A stretch of DNA of 64,000 nucleotides from Peptostreptococcus sp. D1 (GTDB lineage: Bacteria > Bacillota > Clostridia > Peptostreptococcales > Peptostreptococcaceae), in NCBI RefSeq assembly GCF_900112955.1, contig NZ_FONP01000008.1, positions 42,180 through 106,179 of the forward strand, read 5' to 3'. Within the stretch, counting starts at the first letter, position 1; the number at the start of each line of letters is the position of its first letter. Of the stretch, positions 1 through 10,786 are shown one piece after another. The notes beneath the pieces were generated by a model. The model made no database searches and was not told the origin of the DNA. It saw only the letters and a list, made by a program, of their open reading frames with translations. The translations under genes were made by a program, and so were the position numbers.

Positions 1-627
1 TTTCAACAATTCATCTACACTACAATCCCTGTTGTCTATGTAGTGAATTGTCGCATCGATAACTTCGCCCAAATTATGTGGTGGAATTGAGGTTGCCATA
101 CCTACAGCAATCCCATTTGAACCATTTACCAATAGATTAGGATATCTAGCTGGAAGAACTAATGGTTCATTTAATGATTCATCAAAGTTAGGACCAAAAT
201 CTACAGTTTCTTTATCTATATCTCTCAATAATTCCAAAGCAAGCTTGCTCATTCTCGCTTCGGTATAACGCATTGCAGCAGGACTATCTCCATCTACCGT
301 ACCAAAGTTACCCTGACCATCGACTAATAGCCCTCTAGTGGAAAAGTCTTGTGCCATTTTTACCATTGCCATATATACAGAGCTATCACCATGTGGATGA
401 TACTTACCAAGAACATCACCTACGATACGAGCCGATTTTCTATATGGCTTATCAGGTGTTATACCTTGCTCACTCATAGAGTAAAGTATTCTTCTATGTA
501 CAGGCTTCAATCCATCTTTGACATCAGGTAATGCTCTACCAGCTATTACGCTCATAGAATAATCAATATATGAATTTTTCATCTCATCTGCTATCTCACG
601 CAGAATTATTCTTTTATTTTCTTCCAT
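1..627 (-). CDS. gyrA: DNA gyrase subunit A, N-terminal part (cut by window start)
   Basis: GyrA is the breakage-reunion subunit of DNA gyrase, which introduces negative supercoils ahead of replication forks. About 209 codons are visible, starting at an ATG at 627 preceded by GGAGG; the gene continues beyond the window. The quinolone-resistance region reads [12 protein letters not shown], and the catalytic tyrosine lies in [12 protein letters not shown]. The position matching E. coli Asp87 is methionine here, while the Ser83 position is serine. It lies 16 nt downstream of gyrB and is probably co-transcribed with it. Identification is certain. Confidence 0.98.
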   Translation of the reverse strand, partial: MEENKRIILREIADEMKNSYIDYSMSVIAGRALPDVKDGLKPVHRRILYSMSEQGITPDKPYRKSARIVGDVLGKYHPHGDSSVYMAMVKMAQDFSTRGLLVDGQGNFGTVDGDSPAAMRYTEARMSKLALELLRDIDKETVDFGPNFDESLNEPLVLPARYPNLLVNGSNGIAVGMATSIPPHNLGEVIDATIHYIDNRDCSVDELLK

Positions 628-643
628 TTATTCAGCCAACCTC

Positions 644-2551
<1,908 letters not shown>

Positions 2552-3667
2552 TTACACTCCTCCATTCTCACTACTTATAACTCTTCCATTTTCTATATGA
2601 AAAACGGAATACTCCAATTCCTTTAATATATTAATGTGCAAAGGATCTGCTGATGTTACAAACATCTGAACATCTCCTAATTTTTCAACCAACATCTTCT
2701 GTCTATCTTGATCAAGTTCACTAAATACATCATCCAAAATCAAAATCGGATAATCTCCGACCTCTTGCTTAATAAGCTCAATTTCTGAGAGCTTTAAGGA
2801 AATAGAAGCCGTTCTTTGTTGTCCTTGGGATCCGAACAACCTAACATCTATATCGTTAATATGAATACTGATATCATCCTTATGAGGTCCTATTTTTGTA
2901 TTTCTGTTGTATAGGTCGCTATCAATTGTTTCTTTATATTTTTGATAAAGTAGCTCCTTAATCAGCTCAGCATCACTATAGTCATCAATATTCAATTGAT
3001 TTTTATACTTTATAGTCAAATTTTCCTTATTTAAAGTAAGGTTCCTATGTAAATTACTTGAAATAGCTGATAGCTTTTCAATAAATCTATTTCTAAATAC
3101 GTAGATTTCACTTCCATACCTTGATAGACTTAGGTCATAAACGTCGAGTAAATTTTTATCTATGTAATTAGATTTTAGCAGTATGTTTCTCTGACTCATA
3201 GTTTTGTTATAATCCATAAGCAGACTATAATATCTAGGCACGACCTGACTTATCTCTTTATCTATAAAGCTTCGTCTCTCCTTAGGACCATCCTTTACTA
3301 GCTTCAAATCCTCAGGTGAAAAAATAACTACATTTAGTGTTCCAAGTAGCTCATGCAATGACTTCACCGAAACACCATTTATTTTTATGCCCTTTTTTTC
3401 TTTTGTGACAACTATTTCAATACTCTTGTTTATTCCATTTCTCGAAAAATTACAATTTGTATACAGTGAATCCTTATTAAACATTATCAAATCCCTATCC
3501 TTGTTTGTTCTAAAGGACTTTCCTATTGACATTAATGTTATTGATTCAACTATATTTGTCTTACCTTGACCATTACTACCAATTATTAAATTGATTTTTT
3601 TATTGAAATCCAATTCTAATAATTGGTAATTTCTATAATTCATCAGCTTTATGTTATTGATATACAA
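2552..3667 (-). CDS. recF: DNA replication and repair protein RecF
   Basis: RecF is an SMC-like ATPase that acts with RecO and RecR to load RecA at gaps behind stalled forks. The 371-residue protein has a Walker A motif GSNGQGKT at residues 30-37, an ABC-type signature GSQGQQRT near 277 and a Walker B PILILDDVFSELD near 308. It starts with TTG at 3667 after an AGGTG ribosome site; no ATG in frame fits better, because the first residues (YINNIKLMNYRNY) are the conserved RecF N-terminus. It sits between the S4-domain gene and gyrB in the classical order. Confidence 0.97.
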   Translation of the reverse strand: MYINNIKLMNYRNYQLLELDFNKKINLIIGSNGQGKTNIVESITLMSIGKSFRTNKDRDLIMFNKDSLYTNCNFSRNGINKSIEIVVTKEKKGIKINGVSVKSLHELLGTLNVVIFSPEDLKLVKDGPKERRSFIDKEISQVVPRYYSLLMDYNKTMSQRNILLKSNYIDKNLLDVYDLSLSRYGSEIYVFRNRFIEKLSAISSNLHRNLTLNKENLTIKYKNQLNIDDYSDAELIKELLYQKYKETIDSDLYNRNTKIGPHKDDISIHINDIDVRLFGSQGQQRTASISLKLSEIELIKQEVGDYPILILDDVFSELDQDRQKMLVEKLGDVQMFVTSADPLHINILKELEYSVFHIENGRVISSENGGV

Positions 3668-3699
3668 TATAACACCTACTTTTTAAAATAGTATTGTAG

Positions 3700-3906
3700 T
3701 TACTCAACTAAAAAACTTATATCATTTACTTTTACAATGTCGCCTTTTTTTATTTTCCTGCCTCTTTGGGTACATATTTCACCATTCACAAAAACATCTT
3801 CACTAAGTATTAAAACCTTTGCTTCTCCACCTGACATTACGACATCAGCCAACTTTAAAAATTGATCTAATTTTATAAAATCAGTCTTTATTTTAATATT
3901 TTTCAT
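3700..3906 (-). CDS. S4-domain RNA-binding protein (YaaA/RlbA family)
   Basis: This small 68-residue protein consists almost entirely of an S4 RNA-binding fold. The pattern IKLDQFLKLADVV..GGEAKVLI....VFVNGEICTQRGRKIKKGD is typical. The family is regularly encoded between dnaN and recF in Firmicutes and is thought to bind ribosomal or other structured RNA; its exact role is not settled. It starts at an ATG at 3906 after GGGGA. A 32-nt gap separates it from recF, so the two are probably in one transcript. Confidence 0.9.
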   Translation of the reverse strand: MKNIKIKTDFIKLDQFLKLADVVMSGGEAKVLILSEDVFVNGEICTQRGRKIKKGDIVKVNDISFLVE

Positions 3907-4037
3907 TTCGTATCCCCACTATTTAATACAAATTTTTGTTAGTTGCATAATTCGACTATTCTATTATATCATAAATAACCGACACTTGGTAATAACAAAC
4001 TTCAATAATGTTCAAAAATAGACTATAGCTTAAAATA

Positions 4038-4081
4038 TTAAGGACTGCTACACAATATATTTATCGTGCAGCAGTCCTTAA
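4038..4081 (-). terminator. Hairpin terminator after dnaN
   Basis: Twelve-base arms TTAAGGACTGCT (4038-4049) and AGCAGTCCTTAA (4070-4081) pair perfectly, and the loop can extend the stem with GTG/CAC. It lies just past the dnaN stop. Only a short T-rich stretch follows on the minus strand, so termination may be partial and some read-through into the S4-recF-gyrB block is likely. Confidence 0.7.
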
Positions 4082-4089
4082 TCATTTTT

Positions 4090-5190
4090 CTAGCTGAATC
4101 TAACTGGAAGAATCAAATAAATATATTCAGGTCCATCTATAGGCTTAATTACTGCTGGATTTACTTCCCCTCCAAATTCTATACTGATATATTCACTATC
4201 TATATTTTTTATACCATCAAGAAAATATCTAGAATTAAATGCTATTTCAAGCTCATTCCCTTCAAATTCAACATCTAATTCTTCGTAGGCATTTCCATTT
4301 TCATTGTTAGATGTGATCGCTATCATGTCCTTCATTATAGATATTTTTATTAGGTTATTTTTTGGAGATGTAAACAATAATGAAGCTCTCTCAATTGATT
4401 CTTGAAGCTTTCTAGTTTCTACATTGATCTTCGTAATATGGTCCTTTGGCAGCAAGCTATCATATTTTGTGAAGCTACCTTCAATCAATCTGGCGATAAT
4501 TTTTGTGTCCTTCAATTTAAATATAATGTTTTTACTGTCAAATCCGACACAAATATCTCCGTCATCTGTCAATAAACTGTTAAGATGATTTAATGTAATA
4601 CCAGGTATAATTGCGCTAGTATCAGTATCTATACCATCCTTTATTTCAGATTTTCTAACAGCCAATCTATAGCCATCAAGTGCAACTAAGCTAAGATTGT
4701 GATCTCTTAGCTCGAATAATTCACCTGCAAGAGTAGGATTCATAGGTTCAATTGCAGTTGCAAAAACCGTCTGCTTTATCATGCCTCTCATCTCTATTTG
4801 ATTTATTTTAACTTCATAATCAACATTGATGTCATCAATCTTTGGAAATTCCTCTGCAGGTAGACCTTTTATTTTAAATCTCGAATTCATGCAATTTATA
4901 TAAACATTACAATCTGCATCAGTTTCTAATGAAATAAATGTATCCGGTAGCTTTCTTACAATTTCACCTATAAGTTTAGAATTGACTACGACACTACCTT
5001 CTTTATTCACTTGAGCATCTATATTAGTTTCAATACTCAATTCACTATCATATCCTGTTACTATAAGCTTACCTTCCTTTGCTGTTATAAGTAATCCTCT
5101 TAAAAGCTCTATTGTAGTTTTGTTATTGATAGCTTTTTGAGCATTTGTTATCGCTTGTGATAATTTTTTTTGATTACATAAAATATTCAT
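4090..5190 (-). CDS. dnaN: DNA polymerase III beta subunit (sliding clamp)
   Basis: The beta clamp tethers DNA polymerase III to DNA. The 366-residue length and three repeated clamp folds fit the family. Recognisable segments are the N-terminal LSQAITNAQKAI with NKTTIELLRGL, FATAIEPMNPTLAGELFE in the middle, and the C-terminal YIYLILPVRFS, a family-typical ending. It starts at an ATG at 5190 after AAAGAAAGGTGG. It lies downstream of dnaA, separated by a 276-nt origin segment. Confidence 0.97.
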   Translation of the reverse strand: MNILCNQKKLSQAITNAQKAINNKTTIELLRGLLITAKEGKLIVTGYDSELSIETNIDAQVNKEGSVVVNSKLIGEIVRKLPDTFISLETDADCNVYINCMNSRFKIKGLPAEEFPKIDDINVDYEVKINQIEMRGMIKQTVFATAIEPMNPTLAGELFELRDHNLSLVALDGYRLAVRKSEIKDGIDTDTSAIIPGITLNHLNSLLTDDGDICVGFDSKNIIFKLKDTKIIARLIEGSFTKYDSLLPKDHITKINVETRKLQESIERASLLFTSPKNNLIKISIMKDMIAITSNNENGNAYEELDVEFEGNELEIAFNSRYFLDGIKNIDSEYISIEFGGEVNPAVIKPIDGPEYIYLILPVRFS

Positions 5191-5250
5191 GTATAACCAC
5201 CTTTCTTTTAAATGTTTACCATTGTTTTGTTGATAAGTATTTATTCATAT

Positions 5251-5316
5251 ACTACTATATAAATAAATAATATATATAGTAGTATTAGTAGTAGTGTATG
5301 TTTATTGTGTTAATAA
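5251..5316. promoter_or_regulatory. Candidate DNA unwinding element with DnaA-trio array
   Basis: Between dnaA and dnaN, the plus strand at 5277-5294 reads six trinucleotides, TAG TAG TAT TAG TAG TAG. A DnaA-box-like TGTTAATAA follows at 5308-5316, and an almost purely A/T stretch precedes it. Read 3' to 5' away from the box side this gives repeated GAT, the orientation described for bacterial DnaA-trios that guide DnaA onto single-stranded DNA. ACTACTATAT (5251-5260) and ATATAGTAGT (5274-5283) also form an inverted pair. Function is inferred from position and motif. Confidence 0.6.
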
Positions 5317-5396
5317 GCATATAAAAGCATTGAAATTAACAATACATTAATTGTTAATTTTATATTGATAAGCATATGGATATCATATGTATAAAT

Positions 5397-5450
5397 TGTG
5401 GATAAAATTTGATTTATTTTTTATCCACAATAGTCAACAGCTTATTAACA
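5397..5450. promoter_or_regulatory. DnaA boxes between dnaA and dnaN (downstream oriC part)
   Basis: Three DnaA-box sites cluster here: a perfect TGTGGATAA at 5397-5405, a perfect TTATCCACA at 5421-5429, and TTATTAACA at 5442-5450. They lie just past the dnaA stop and beside the candidate trio array, forming the downstream half of a bipartite origin like that of B. subtilis. Confidence 0.8.
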
Positions 5451-5466
5451 TAAAAAATGTTGGTAA

Positions 5467-6855
5467 CTACCCTATTAAATCTGACTTTATTTTCTCTATT
5501 TTTATCTTTGTAGTTTCGCTTTTTTCTATTTCGTCGTTAATTTTCTTTATAGCGTGAATTACAGTAGAATGGTCTCTATTTCCAAACTCCTCGCCAATGG
5601 CAGGTAGTGAAATATCCATGATTTCTCTAGCTATATACATCGCTATTTGCCTTGGGAAAGCATACTTCTTGTCTCGTTTTTTTGAATCTATATCCTCAAC
5701 TGAAACATTAAATGCATCTGCAACAGTTTCTTTTATTCTAAGAACATTGACCTCGTTTGTAGTGTAAGAAACCAGACTGTCCTTCAATGCTTCCTTGGCA
5801 AGCTGCAAATCTATTTCTTTTTTGCCGGATAAATCTGCATACAAAATAACCTTATTTAAGGCACCCTCCAGCTCTCTGATATTTGATTTCACATTGTCAG
5901 CAATGTACTCAAATACTTCTTTTGGTATTTGTATATTTTCTGATTCAGATTTCATTTGAAGCACTGCCATTCTCGTACTATAGTCTGGAGGCTGTATGTC
6001 TATTGTAATTCCCCAAACAAATCTACTTTTAAGCCTTTCCTCAAGCTTTGGTATATCTTGAGGTACTCTGTCGCTAGAAAGAATTATTTTTTTTCCAGCA
6101 TTATGAAGATCGTTAAATGTATGGAATAATTCCTCTTGAACTGAGTCTGTTTTTGCGAAAAATTGAATATCGTCGACCATTAATATATCAACGTTTCTGT
6201 ATTTTGCTCTGAAATTACCAGTATTTTTTTGTCCCAATGAAGTTATAAATTCATTGGTATATGTTTCTGATGAAACATATAGAACCTTTTTTGATGGATC
6301 TCTTTCAAGGATTCTATGTCCTATCGCATGCATCAGGTGAGTTTTTCCAAGACCAACTCCTCCATATAGAAAAAGAGGGTTATCATTTGAAATATTGTCA
6401 TAATTAGCAACTCTTTGACAAGCTGCCATAGCAATATTATTGCTTGGACCAGCTACAAAGGTCTCAAAAGTATACTTTGGATTGAGATTAGCTTTTTCAA
6501 CACTATTTACAAATTTTATTGGATCATAATTATCAATATTTGAATTATATGATTGTTTTTGAGAAGAATTTTTACCATTTATATTATTGATAATTTCTAG
6601 TTCATCTTTCTCATCAATAATAACTATTATATCACTGATATTAGCTGCTAACTCACCAAAAATATCTAAAATGATTTTTTTACTTTCTTCTTTTTCATAA
6701 AATTCCTTTGTTCTTTTGTCTTGACCCTTTATATAAAAAATATTATTGTTTATTGCAATAGGAATACATGGTTCAATATATATATCATAGTGAACACTTG
6801 TAAACTCTCCTTTTAGCTTATTTTTTACTGAGATCCAAAGTTTGTTAGCATCCAT
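5467..6855 (-). CDS. dnaA: Chromosomal replication initiator protein DnaA
   Basis: DnaA binds DnaA boxes, oligomerises with ATP and opens the origin. The 462-residue protein has domain I at the N-terminus, an AAA+ core with Walker A GGVGLGKT at 165-172 and Walker B ILMVDDIQF near 229, and a C-terminal DNA-binding domain with the DnaA signature GNRDHSTVIHAIKKI near 425. It starts at an ATG at 6855 after TTGGAGGATACGG. DnaA boxes lie on both sides of the gene, so autoregulation is likely. Confidence 0.98.
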   Translation of the reverse strand: MDANKLWISVKNKLKGEFTSVHYDIYIEPCIPIAINNNIFYIKGQDKRTKEFYEKEESKKIILDIFGELAANISDIIVIIDEKDELEIINNINGKNSSQKQSYNSNIDNYDPIKFVNSVEKANLNPKYTFETFVAGPSNNIAMAACQRVANYDNISNDNPLFLYGGVGLGKTHLMHAIGHRILERDPSKKVLYVSSETYTNEFITSLGQKNTGNFRAKYRNVDILMVDDIQFFAKTDSVQEELFHTFNDLHNAGKKIILSSDRVPQDIPKLEERLKSRFVWGITIDIQPPDYSTRMAVLQMKSESENIQIPKEVFEYIADNVKSNIRELEGALNKVILYADLSGKKEIDLQLAKEALKDSLVSYTTNEVNVLRIKETVADAFNVSVEDIDSKKRDKKYAFPRQIAMYIAREIMDISLPAIGEEFGNRDHSTVIHAIKKINDEIEKSETTKIKIEKIKSDLIG

Positions 6856-7289
6856 TCCGTATCCTCCAATTTATCTGTTTATTAATTGTTTATAATATTG
6901 TTGATTTGTGTTAATAAAACTGGATTAAAAAATCCACTAATAATTATTATTTTTACTAGTGTGTAAAAAATGTTTATAAAATTATATATAATCTACCAGT
7001 AATTTAACCATAAAAAACAGCTTTTAATACCCATTATAATTGCTATAATATTAGCTTTATAGATATATTATACAACTATAAAAAGCTTTTTTGTCCACAA
7101 AGTTATTCACATTTTGTGGATAACTTTGTGATATATTTTTACATTATCAACATATTGTGTTGCTGTGGATAAATATTCCATTTTTATTTCCGTATATTGT
7201 TGATAACTAAAAAAAAATTTTTTAGTTATTTGGACTGGAGATTTTATTAAAAATATGCAGCTTTCACATAGTTTATATTCAAAAAACAA
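6856..7289. other. Origin region upstream of dnaA (oriC, DnaA-box cluster)
   Basis: This gene-free interval lies between divergent dnaA and rpmH. DnaA-box-like sites are TTGTCCACA (7091-7099), TTATTCACA (7103-7111), TGTGGATAA (7115-7123), TTATCAACA (7144-7152), TGTGGATAA (7164-7172) and TGTTGATAA (7198-7206). An A/T palindrome, TAACTAAAAAA (7204-7214) with TTTTTTAGTTA (7218-7228), follows. Gene strand switches here from minus to plus, as expected at an origin. Confidence 0.88.
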
Positions 7290-7318
7290 TTGACTTTTAC
7301 TATAAAAATAATTATAAT
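7290..7318 (+). promoter_or_regulatory. Promoter of rpmH operon
   Basis: A -35 box TTGACT (7290-7295) and a -10 box TATAAT (7313-7318) are separated by exactly 17 nt, matching a housekeeping sigma promoter. It precedes rpmH by about 40 nt. Confidence 0.8.
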
Positions 7319-7365
7319 TATATTGTTATGTTTACAATTACGTTTATGGAAAGGAGTGTTCAAGT

Positions 7366-7500
7366 ATGAAGAGAACTTATCAGCCAAAGAAAAGACAAAG
7401 AAAAAGAGAACATGGCTTCAGAAAAAGAATGAAAACTTCTAACGGGAGAAATGTTTTAAAGAGAAGAAGAGCTAAGGGAAGAAACAGATTAACTCACTAG
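7366..7500 (+). CDS. rpmH: 50S ribosomal protein L34
   Basis: L34 is a small basic protein of the large ribosomal subunit. The 44-residue product reads [19 protein letters not shown] at its start and ends [11 protein letters not shown], the normal family length and composition. The ATG at 7366 follows AAGGAGTG. A strong promoter precedes it and a hairpin terminator follows at 7534, so rnpA is probably expressed by partial read-through. Confidence 0.97.
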   Translation: MKRTYQPKKRQRKREHGFRKRMKTSNGRNVLKRRRAKGRNRLTH

Positions 7501-7533
7501 TCAGTTTTGTTCTAAATTAATGATAATAAAATG

Positions 7534-7558
7534 CCACTTTTTTTAAGTGGTTTTTTTT
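7534..7558 (+). terminator. Terminator between rpmH and rnpA
   Basis: Arms CCACTT (7534-7539) and AAGTGG (7545-7550) are followed by eight T residues. The stem is short, which would let some transcripts continue into rnpA and so set the L34 to RnpA ratio. Confidence 0.75.
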
Positions 7559-7588
7559 ATAATGATCATTAAGAAATGGAGGTTATTG

Positions 7589-7972
7589 ATGAAATTTAAT
7601 AACACCGATGGAATTAAAAATGATTCCGATTTTAGAAGGATTTATCAAAAGGGTAAGTCTTTTGCGGATAGAAATTTGGTAATATATTATATGAATAACA
7701 ATGTGGGAAAATCTAGAATAGGGATATCTATTTCAAAAAAAGTTGGAAAAGCTAACGTTAGAAATAGAATAAGAAGGCATATAAAAGAATCATATCGTTT
7801 GAATATAGATTCAAAAATCAAACAAGGCTATGATATTGTTTTTATCGCCAGAGTAAATAGTTCAAATTCAGATTATAAAGCCATTGAAAGGTCGATAAAG
7901 TATATAACCAAAAAGGCGAATGTTATAAAAAAAGATGGTGGTACAAATGAAAGTAATAAAAAAAATAAGTGA
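7589..7972 (+). CDS. rnpA: Ribonuclease P protein component
   Basis: RnpA is the protein cofactor of RNase P, which matures tRNA 5' ends. The 127-residue protein has the signature [25 protein letters not shown] segment split around residues 50-70. The start was placed at the ATG at 7589, which follows GGAGGTTATTG; an in-frame upstream ATG would overlap the preceding terminator. It overlaps yidD by 26 nt, as in many Firmicutes. Confidence 0.95.
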   Translation: MKFNNTDGIKNDSDFRRIYQKGKSFADRNLVIYYMNNNVGKSRIGISISKKVGKANVRNRIRRHIKESYRLNIDSKIKQGYDIVFIARVNSSNSDYKAIERSIKYITKKANVIKKDGGTNESNKKNK

Positions 7973-8186
7973 TTTTTCTGTGAGAATTTGTATATTTCTA
8001 ATAGAATATTATCAGAAATTTATTTCTCCATTAAAAGGTCCAAGCTGCAGATTTTACCCCACTTGTTCTCAGTATTCTATCCAAGCATTCAAGAAATATG
8101 GCTTTCTAAAGGGACTGTGGTTGACTATAAAGAGAATTTCCAAGTGTCACCCTTTTCACCCAGGTGGTTACGACCCTTTGAAGTAG
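7947..8186 (+). CDS. yidD: Membrane protein insertion efficiency factor YidD
   Basis: YidD is a small membrane-associated protein that helps YidC-dependent insertion. The 79-residue product contains the family pattern [20 protein letters not shown] followed by [16 protein letters not shown], including the three conserved cysteines. The start chosen is the ATG at 7947 inside the end of rnpA, after GGTGG; a second ATG lies at 7935. It is followed 44 nt later by yidC. Confidence 0.95.
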   Translation: MKVIKKISDFSVRICIFLIEYYQKFISPLKGPSCRFYPTCSQYSIQAFKKYGFLKGLWLTIKRISKCHPFHPGGYDPLK

Positions 8187-8230
8187 AAAGTTTGTTCCAA
8201 AAGTTGGAATATGTATTTTAGGAGGTATTA

Positions 8231-8929
8231 ATGAGTTTTATTGCAGAGTTTTTTGGAATGGTTTTAAAAAATATTTACGGTCTAATAGGAAACTACGGTT
8301 TGGCTATAATTGTGTTTACTATTATCGTAAAGGCATTGCTGACTCCTTTGACGATAAAGCAGACTAAGTCTACATTTGCAATGTCTGAAATCAATCCAAA
8401 AATTAAAGAAATTCAGGAAAAGTACAAGAATAAGCCTGAAAAACAGAATGAAGAAATTACTAAATTATATAAAGAATCAGGGTTTAACCCTTTGGCAGGG
8501 TGTCTACCGATGTTGATACAGATGCCTATATTATTCGCTCTTTTCTATGTATTTAGAGATCCGATGAAGTATGGTGTATTTGTTGATAATACTACATTTT
8601 TATCGGCAAATGGAAGCTTCTTATGGATTAAATCACTGATAAAGCCCGACTATGTGTTGGCAGTTTTATCAGGCATAAGTGCTTATTTTATGCAGATAAG
8701 CATGACTCCAAAAGATCAAATGCAGGGGATGATGAAGAGCTTTACATATATGATGCCGGCACTTTCACTAATTTGGGGATTCACTTTTCCAGCAGCCCTT
8801 ACTCTTTATTGGACAGTGAGCAATCTGTTCGCAGTTTTACAGTATTATGTAATCACAAAGCCTTTAAAGGCGAAGCTGGAAGAAGAAAAATCCAAGTCTT
8901 CTGGAAAGTATACAAAGGTAAAAAAATAG
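8231..8929 (+). CDS. yidC: Membrane protein insertase YidC/Oxa1 family
   Basis: YidC inserts and folds inner-membrane proteins, alone or with SecYEG. At 232 residues it is the short Gram-positive form. Hydrophobic segments lie near residues 20-40, 90-110, 130-155 and 170-200. Family patterns include IIVKALLTPLTIKQ, FNPLAGCLPMLIQMPI and FPAALTLYWTVSN, and the tail is lysine-rich. No lipobox is visible, unlike SpoIIIJ of Bacillus. ATG 8231 follows AGGAGGT; jag is 19 nt downstream. Confidence 0.96.
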   Translation: MSFIAEFFGMVLKNIYGLIGNYGLAIIVFTIIVKALLTPLTIKQTKSTFAMSEINPKIKEIQEKYKNKPEKQNEEITKLYKESGFNPLAGCLPMLIQMPILFALFYVFRDPMKYGVFVDNTTFLSANGSFLWIKSLIKPDYVLAVLSGISAYFMQISMTPKDQMQGMMKSFTYMMPALSLIWGFTFPAALTLYWTVSNLFAVLQYYVITKPLKAKLEEEKSKSSGKYTKVKK

Positions 8930-8948
8930 TAAAGTAGGAGGTTGTATA

Positions 8949-9710
8949 GTGGAATCAAAGGTTTTATATGCGAGAAGTTCAGATGAAGCTGTTGAACAAC
9001 TACTTAAATCTACAAAAGCAGATAAAGCAAGTATTCAGATAACAGTTAAGGAAAAGCCTAGCAAGGGTTTTTTGGGAATAGGTGCAAAGGACGGAGTATT
9101 TGAGCTATTTTACAATTTATTGGAAGAAGTAGATATATTCGAATGTATTGAAGATAGTGTAAAAGAAGATAAAATTGAAAATAATGAAGAAATAAATGAT
9201 AAAAAAATAGAAATATCTGATGAAGTTTCTACAGAGAGCAAGGTAAGCATAACAGTAGAAGATGAAATAGAAACAGCTAGAAGCTTCATAGAGGAATTGT
9301 TAAAAAATGCCGATGTAAATGCTGATGTAAATGTCGGTGTTGAGAAAGATCTTTTAAAAGTCAAGATAACTGGTGATGAAGCTAGCTGTCTTATTGGTAG
9401 AAGAGGAGATACACTAGATGCAATTCAGTTTTTAATAGGTCTTGCTTTGAGTAAGGTAAATAAAAATTCTCATACTAGAGTTTTTGTCGATATTGAAAAC
9501 TATAGAAGCAAAAGAGAAGAATCATTAAAGAGATATTGTTATAAAGCAGCTAGAGAAGTTGCTAGAACAAAGAGAACAAAGAAGCTTGATTATATGAATC
9601 CTTACGAAAGAAGAATTGTTCATTCTGCTCTACAGAATGATAGATTTGTAATAACTTATAGTGAGGGCACAGATCCTTATAGAAGAGTTGTAATAGAATA
9701 TAAGAGATAA
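8949..9710 (+). CDS. jag: RNA-binding protein Jag/KhpB (Jag_N, KH, R3H domains)
   Basis: Jag (KhpB) is an RNA-binding protein tied to cell elongation and division in Gram-positive bacteria. The 253-residue product has a Jag_N domain (residues 1-55, with KPSKGFLGIGAKDG), an acidic linker, a KH domain with LIGRRGDTLDAIQFL near 155, and a C-terminal R3H domain ending DPYRRVVIEYKR. It starts with GTG at 8949 after GGAGG. It closes the rnpA-yidD-yidC-jag unit and is followed by a terminator. Confidence 0.94.
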   Translation: MESKVLYARSSDEAVEQLLKSTKADKASIQITVKEKPSKGFLGIGAKDGVFELFYNLLEEVDIFECIEDSVKEDKIENNEEINDKKIEISDEVSTESKVSITVEDEIETARSFIEELLKNADVNADVNVGVEKDLLKVKITGDEASCLIGRRGDTLDAIQFLIGLALSKVNKNSHTRVFVDIENYRSKREESLKRYCYKAAREVARTKRTKKLDYMNPYERRIVHSALQNDRFVITYSEGTDPYRRVVIEYKR

Positions 9711-9730
9711 AAAAATATTAATTCATAAAA

Positions 9731-9768
9731 AATCCTAAGCATTACTATTGAAATGTTAGGATTTTTTT
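9731..9768 (+). terminator. Terminator after jag
   Basis: AATCCTAAGCATT (9731-9743) pairs with AATGTTAGGATT (9752-9763) with one bulge, followed by a long T tract. This is a strong rho-independent terminator. Confidence 0.85.
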
Positions 9769-9888
9769 TATATTATATATATTAACTTAAAAAAAATAGT
9801 TAAGAGTAAGAAAGTACAAATAATTATTAATTATTAAAGCTATAAAAGAGATGATTGATTTTATTTTAAATTAGGGAGATTGATTATT

Positions 9889-10569
9889 ATGAATGCAGGA
9901 AGTATTAAGGAAGTTAGAGAAATAAATGGTAAACTGAGATATAACATTTTAAGAGTACCAAAGGAAGTTCAGATGGCTAGTGGGATAGTTGTGCATGGCA
10001 AAAGGATAAAAAGCTTGGTTTTTACAACTGATTTGGCAATTATCAAAAATTGTGATGCTGATGCTGTTTTTGCAGTTTATCCATTTACTCCACAGCAATC
10101 TATTAGTGATGCTATAATAAAGCACTCATCAATGCCGGTATTTTGTGGAGTTGGTGGAGGTACGACAAAGGGATTAAGAACCATTTCTTTGGCAAAAGAC
10201 GTAGAATGTCAAGGTGCATGGGGAGTCGTTTTAAATGCTCCTATATCGAATCTGAATTTAAAGGTTGTTTCTGAGGCAATCGATATTCCAACTATCGTTA
10301 CGGTCATCAGTGAAGATACAGACATAAACGCAAGGATTAATGCTGGTGCAGCCATTTTAAATGTTGCTGGTGGAAAGGATACACCGGCTATAATTAGAAA
10401 AATTAGAGAACTTGACGATGAAATACCTATTATCGCTACTGGCGGTGGAGACCCAGAGACAATAGTTGAAACGATTAAGGCAGGTGCGAATGCTATAACC
10501 TATACTCCACCTAGTATACAGGATCTTTTCAGAACTGTAATGATTGGATATAGAGAGAGCTTAAAGTAG
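9889..10569 (+). CDS. TIM-barrel family protein of unknown function
   Basis: I do not recognise a specific enzyme. The 226-residue protein has alternating beta and alpha segments and glycine-rich loops such as GVGGGTTKG near residue 87 and IATGGGDPETIVETIKAGANAITYTPP near 180. The second loop resembles the phosphate-binding end of TIM barrels such as nitronate monooxygenase or thiazole-synthase-like proteins. The start chosen is the ATG at 9889, about 10 nt after GGGAG; an upstream TTG at 9880 is too close to the ribosome site. It stands between two terminators, so is probably a single-gene unit. Confidence 0.6.
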   Translation: MNAGSIKEVREINGKLRYNILRVPKEVQMASGIVVHGKRIKSLVFTTDLAIIKNCDADAVFAVYPFTPQQSISDAIIKHSSMPVFCGVGGGTTKGLRTISLAKDVECQGAWGVVLNAPISNLNLKVVSEAIDIPTIVTVISEDTDINARINAGAAILNVAGGKDTPAIIRKIRELDDEIPIIATGGGDPETIVETIKAGANAITYTPPSIQDLFRTVMIGYRESLK

Positions 10570-10624
10570 CAATAATAAGCTTAAGCTGTTAAAAAATGAA
10601 GAAGTGTAGAAATATTAAATGCAG

Positions 10625-10649
10625 AAAGAGCTTGGACAGGCTCTTTTTT
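10625..10649 (+). terminator. Terminator after the TIM-barrel gene
   Basis: AAAGAGC (10625-10631) pairs with GCTCTTT (10640-10646), and the T run continues to 10649. Confidence 0.7.
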
Positions 10650-10786
10650 GTGTTAATTTATTATTGAAAATTATACAGAATTATGTTAAATTGAAATTAT
10701 GGTGGTATTCGAGATTAAGAAACTACACATTTGTTTTATTTTGTTTTTGTGATAATAGTATTACACTCAATTAGGAGGTGATAACT

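Noticed and set aside
7107..7289. 60-codon minus-strand frame across the DnaA-box cluster
   Set aside because: It overlaps the origin boxes, has no ribosome site and its translation matches nothing known.
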